The position numbers were made by a program, and so were the translations under genes. From assembly GCA_043811005.1 (NCBI GenBank), contig JBDRNO010000165.1, forward strand, positions 1 through 9,077: a stretch of DNA of 9,077 nucleotides, given 5' to 3'. How positions within the stretch are numbered: position 1 is the first letter of the stretch; every line of letters begins with the position of its first letter. The DNA comes from JBDRNO01 sp043811005 (GTDB taxonomy: Bacteria > Bacteroidota > Bacteroidia > NORP154). The notes below the pieces were generated by a model, which was not told the DNA's origin, made no database searches, and saw only the letters and a list, made by a program, of their open reading frames with translations. Positions 6,063 through 9,077 of the stretch are shown here, piece after piece.

Positions 6063-7085
6063 TTATAAAAAGCTAATGGTTGATTTGGATTCCTTTAATA
6101 GCTTTATTCCCAGCACGATTTCATGGCTGCCGGATGTGTAATTGCTGATGCCAGAAAGGGTATAGTCATAAGAATAGCAAATACTCACCAAATCGCTAAT
6201 CGTAAAACCGATGAGACCTATTATTGCATCTTTATGTCTATATGAAAAGCCCCCCCATATCTTTTTTTGATAATCCAATTTCAAATTGAAGTCATAAGAA
6301 ACAGGAGTTGGTCGCATATATTTGATGAGAAAGCTTGGGATTAATGCCAGGTCTTCATTAAGTTTAAATTGATAACCGGCAGTGAAAAAATGATGTACAT
6401 TTAATTTTGCTTCTGAAGGTATATCAGTTGAATAGATCTGATTTTGAAAAATTTGTGCGGAGGAATAACCTATATAAAATGATTCAGAATATAGCCATAT
6501 TCCCGGATTAAAGTCTAAATAGGATTTAGATGGATCTTGCAAGAAATAATTGTAAGTTTCATCAGTCAAGTCCGTTAAAATAATTTTGCCATCATCAAAT
6601 TTCCAATTTGACATACCTAAAGCTACGCCAACTGATATATTGATTTTTTTGTATAATGCGGTATGCAAGGCATAAGTAAGATAACCCGAAGTTTTAACAA
6701 AAGGGCCGTTATTATCAGCAATAACATATCCACCTATTCCATGTTTTAGACGGTTTTTACTTGTTCTTACCGTAGTATAACCCGGTCTGCTTAATCTTAA
6801 GGCAGCGGATTTTTTTTGCATTCTAAATAAAACAGCATCAACACTAAGGTAATAAGTGCTTGGAGCATCTTCGAAGCCAGCCCATTGGTCCCGATAGCTC
6901 AAATTAATGTCCAAATTATCGTTTATTCCCGTAGTAGCAGGATTCAATAATATGCTATTGTGCAAATATTGGCTGAATTGGCTCAACTGCTGACCATATA
7001 CTTCTTGGGTACATATTAGGATGACGCAAGCCAATAAATAGTAAAAACTTTTCATCTTATGAAATATGTTAATGAGTATCTTCAT
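6063..7085 (-). CDS. PorP/SprF-family type IX secretion membrane protein (340 aa)
   Basis: The mature N-terminus carries the family hallmark: QQLSQFSQYLHN, then LNPATTG, then LSYRDQWAGFEDAPSTYYLS (about residues 32-71). The rest alternates Gly/aromatic-rich strands (GIGGYVIADNNGPFV, YIGYSSAQIFQ, FTAGYQF, WGGFSYRHKDAIIGLIGF), consistent with an outer-membrane beta-barrel. Length fits the family, usually about 300-350 residues. The ATG at 7085 gives the full frame; the second Met (codon 11, at 7055) would start a more standard signal peptide (MKSFYYLLACVILIC, cleavage near VYGQ). I cannot decide between them. It lies about 120 bp downstream of the SprB-like adhesin, the usual place for the SprF-like partner that type B T9SS cargo requires for secretion. 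A run of seven G followed closely by TTTT lies mid-gene (6250-6256 on the plus strand), but the frame is intact. Confidence 0.92.
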   Translation of the reverse strand: MKILINIFHKMKSFYYLLACVILICTQEVYGQQLSQFSQYLHNSILLNPATTGINDNLDINLSYRDQWAGFEDAPSTYYLSVDAVLFRMQKKSAALRLSRPGYTTVRTSKNRLKHGIGGYVIADNNGPFVKTSGYLTYALHTALYKKINISVGVALGMSNWKFDDGKIILTDLTDETYNYFLQDPSKSYLDFNPGIWLYSESFYIGYSSAQIFQNQIYSTDIPSEAKLNVHHFFTAGYQFKLNEDLALIPSFLIKYMRPTPVSYDFNLKLDYQKKIWGGFSYRHKDAIIGLIGFTISDLVSICYSYDYTLSGISNYTSGSHEIVLGIKLLKESKSTISFL

Positions 7086-7108
7086 GTGATTTTTTTAAAA
7101 TATCGAAC

Positions 7109-7196
7109 ATCAAACCATCAAACGATCGAGCAATCGAGCAATTTAGCCATTCAGCAATATAACCATTTAACCATATAACAATTTAACAATATATCC
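7109..7196. repeat. Degenerate tandem array with an exact 8-bp period (11 units)
   Basis: Eleven consecutive 8-base units read on the plus strand as ATCAAACC, ATCAAACG, ATCGAGCA, ATCGAGCA, ATTTAGCC, ATTCAGCA, ATATAACC, ATTTAACC, ATATAACA, ATTTAACA and ATATATCC. There is no indel, and every unit begins AT. A partial unit precedes it at 7102-7108. The array fills most of the gap between the adhesin stop and the PorP/SprF-like start. It is non-coding, and its function is unknown. Confidence 0.8.
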
Positions 7197-7205
7197 ATAA
7201 AAGTT

Positions 7206-9077
7206 CTATTTCAAAATACTAACAGACCCTGTTCTAGGTTTATTTCCATCATTTAGGTTGATAATAAAATAATAAGCTCCTACAGGGAGTTCCTTGTTAT
7301 CAAAAGTACCATCCCAGGGTTCTTGATAACCTTCGGAATGAAATATTAACGACCCCCAGCGGTTATATATATCTACTGTACAATTTGGATAATAAGATAT
7401 TTTTTCTATCATCCATGTATCGTTTGCTCCATCGCCATTGGGTGTAATGGCTGTAGGAATAGTAAGCTCAGCAAAAATAATAGTTACTATCACAGAAGCT
7501 TCACAGCCATCAGCATCAAGAACTGTGATAGAATAATTTCCGGCTGCTAATCCGGTAGCGGTAGCATCCGTTTGTCCATCAGACCACAAATAAGAGTAAG
7601 GTGGATTACCTCCCCATGCAGTTACGCTTGCTGTACCGTCACTGTTGCCAATAGTAGCATTTGTTGTATCAATAGATAGTTCGATAGCCGGCTGTTCGTT
7701 AATGATAACGGAAATTGTGTCGGAGCAGATATTGCTGTCCGTGACGGTAACGCTATACATATCACCGTTTAAGCCGGTTGCAGTGGAACTTGTCTGTCCA
7801 TCACTCCACAGGTAAGTATATGGTAATATACCTCCAGAAACAAGGACAGTAGCAATACCGTCACCGGCACCATTACAGCTAACATCAATTACGGTTGTTG
7901 TCAGGCTCAGTACCCCGGGTTGGCTAACTGAAACAGGAGTGATAGTAGTGCATCCGTTAACATCGGTAACAGTGATAGTGTATGTACCGGCTAATAATCC
8001 TGTGGCTGTTGCAGTAGTTTGAGAAACCGGGTCATCCCAGAGATAAGTATGCGGAGGGGTACCCCCGGATGATATAACTGATGCTGTTCCTTCGCTTACT
8101 CCGTTACAACCTAAAGTGGTAAAGGAAGTTACCAGGTTCAAAGAAGCAGGTTCGGTGAGAGTGATGCCGGATGAATCGGCACAGCCGTTGGCATCGGTAA
8201 CTGTTATCGAATATGTGCCAGCTCCTATTCCCGGTAAGTCTTCAATCGTATCACCGGTATTCCATAAGTAAGTATAGGGAGTCGTTCCACCTGTTACAGT
8301 GAAGTCAATGCTCCCATCTGCAAATTCATTGCAGGTAATATTGTATCCGCCAGCTACAGTTGGACTGTTGATTGATGAAGCAAGCGATGCCGGTGGTTCT
8401 GTCAAGGTAATACTTATGGACTTCACACATCCATTGGCATCAGTTATATTAACTGTATAAATCCCGGCTCCTATTCCGTTTAAGTCTTCTATTGTGTCTG
8501 CAGTGTTCCACATGTAAGTATAAGGAGTTGTTCCACCTGTTACCGTAAGGTCAATGCTTCCATCGGCAGCTCCGTTACAGGTAAGATTGTATCCACCTGC
8601 CACTGTGGGACTGCTGATAGAAGTAACAAGAATGGGTGGCTCTGTCAGGGTTATGCTTGAGGAATCCGAGCATCCATTGGCATCAGTTATAAATACTATA
8701 TAACTCCCGGCACCTAATCCCGACAGGTCCTCAGTAGTAGCCCCGTTAGACCAGAAGAAGGTGTACGGAGTAGTTCCGCCTGTTACAGTGTGGTCAATGC
8801 TTCCATCGTTAACCCCGTTACATGTGATGTTGTAACCACCTGCAACCGTGGGGCTGCTGACAGAAGAAGCAAGGACTGCCGGCTCGGTGAGGGTGATGCT
8901 TGGCGAATCGGTACATCCGTTGGCATCGCTTACAGTTACTGTATAGTTACCTGATCCGATGCCTGTTAGGTCTTCGATAGTATCACTTGTATTCCAGAAG
9001 AAAGTATAGGGTGTTGTTCCGCCTGTTACTGTAAGGTCAATGCTTCCATCGGTAAATCCGTTACATGTGATATTATA
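7206..9077 (-). CDS. SprB-like repeat adhesin with type B T9SS C-terminal domain (N-terminus outside window)
   Basis: The frame is open from the window edge to TAG at 7208-7206, giving 623 visible residues; the GTG at 8603 is internal to a repeat and not the start. Seven SprB-type repeats are visible. The first four are 68-82 residues long with C-N-G..DGSID.TVTGGTTPYT, WN..DTIEDL.GIG.G.Y, DANGC and ITLTEP, and are nearly the same in protein. The last three are more divergent. The C-terminus (7206-7463) is the gliding-motility-associated type B sorting domain: ITPNGDGANDTW, VDIYNRWGSLIF, GYQEPWDG and LPVGAYYFIINL. Such proteins are exported by T9SS to the cell surface and act in adhesion or, as SprB, gliding; SprB-type cargo depends on a SprF-like partner, and one is encoded immediately downstream. 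Each early repeat has two Cys that could pair; repeat seven lacks the first. Whether this cell glides cannot be told from here. Confidence 0.93.
   Translation of the reverse strand, partial: YNITCNGFTDGSIDLTVTGGTTPYTFFWNTSDTIEDLTGIGSGNYTVTVSDANGCTDSPSITLTEPAVLASSVSSPTVAGGYNITCNGVNDGSIDHTVTGGTTPYTFFWSNGATTEDLSGLGAGSYIVFITDANGCSDSSSITLTEPPILVTSISSPTVAGGYNLTCNGAADGSIDLTVTGGTTPYTYMWNTADTIEDLNGIGAGIYTVNITDANGCVKSISITLTEPPASLASSINSPTVAGGYNITCNEFADGSIDFTVTGGTTPYTYLWNTGDTIEDLPGIGAGTYSITVTDANGCADSSGITLTEPASLNLVTSFTTLGCNGVSEGTASVISSGGTPPHTYLWDDPVSQTTATATGLLAGTYTITVTDVNGCTTITPVSVSQPGVLSLTTTVIDVSCNGAGDGIATVLVSGGILPYTYLWSDGQTSSTATGLNGDMYSVTVTDSNICSDTISVIINEQPAIELSIDTTNATIGNSDGTASVTAWGGNPPYSYLWSDGQTDATATGLAAGNYSITVLDADGCEASVIVTIIFAELTIPTAITPNGDGANDTWMIEKISYYPNCTVDIYNRWGSLIFHSEGYQEPWDGTFDNKELPVGAYYFIINLNDGNKPRTGSVSILK
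7464..9077 (-). repeat. SprB repeat array (seven visible units)
   Basis: Unit borders, in coding order: 9077-8835, 8834-8592, 8591-8346, 8345-8142, 8141-7914, 7913-7686 and 7685-7464. Units one and two are exactly 243 bp and unit three 246 bp. The protein is strongly conserved among units one to four, while synonymous positions vary (the GGTTPYT codons differ in each unit). This argues for selection on protein rather than very recent DNA duplication. More units probably lie beyond 9077. Confidence 0.85.

Noticed and set aside
6250..6256. Run of seven C (G on the coding strand) in the PorP/SprF-like gene as a phase-variation tract.
   Set aside because: The run is short, encodes Trp-Gly-Gly in frame, and the frame is intact. 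A nearby A-run is similarly short. Without strain comparison there is no sign of switching.
8603..8603. GTG at 8603 as the start of the SprB-like gene.
   Set aside because: The same frame continues upstream to the window edge through two further complete SprB repeats without a stop. This GTG is the Val of the recurring PTVAGG segment.

Overview
The window looks like a piece of a Bacteroidota genome. The evidence is a type IX secretion (T9SS) cargo with a gliding-motility-type (type B) C-terminal domain, a PorP/SprF-family partner, a PD40/OmpA envelope protein, AT-rich intergenic DNA without Shine-Dalgarno sequences, and a surface fibre with the VGIGT/coiled-coil architecture common in that phylum. 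All genes lie on the minus strand, so transcription runs from position 9077 towards 1. I see no plus-strand gene, RNA gene, insertion sequence, CRISPR array or phage replication gene.

Right part (9077-6063). A SprB-like repeat adhesin enters from outside the window; its N-terminus is missing. It shows seven SprB repeats and ends in a type B T9SS sorting domain. About 120 bp further on is a PorP/SprF-family outer-membrane protein, the kind of partner such adhesins need. The gap between them holds an array with an exact 8-bp period. Together they look like a secretion/adhesion pair.

Middle (6062-4447). A 605-bp gene-free stretch is packed with short repeats: two copies of a 16-18 bp GC-rich palindrome, 14-bp-period repeats, a hairpin and an imperfect inverted repeat. 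Next comes a 273-residue secreted protein with two PD40 propeller blades and an OmpA-like peptidoglycan-binding domain, read from a probable TTG start. A 189-bp gap then holds a plausible Bacteroidota-type promoter, with a 12-bp perfect palindrome in its spacer.

Left part (4446-1). A large secreted fibre-like protein (1317 residues if intact) contains pentad-repeat stalk segments, three tandem modules of about 114 residues, a YadA-head-like segment, a series of VGIGT modules and a C-terminal coiled coil. One in-frame TAA at 3895-3897 splits it into a 183-residue exported stub and a long remainder without a signal peptide. Its stop codon overlaps (ATGA) the start of a small, very AT-rich secreted protein, probably an outer-membrane beta-barrel, which runs off the left edge.

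Overall this is a cell-surface region: adhesin, its secretion partner, an envelope anchor, a broken or conditionally read-through fibre, and a barrel. The most interesting points are the single-codon interruption of the fibre, its unusual pentad repeats, and the fibre-barrel pair in which the fibre has no recognisable T9SS signal.
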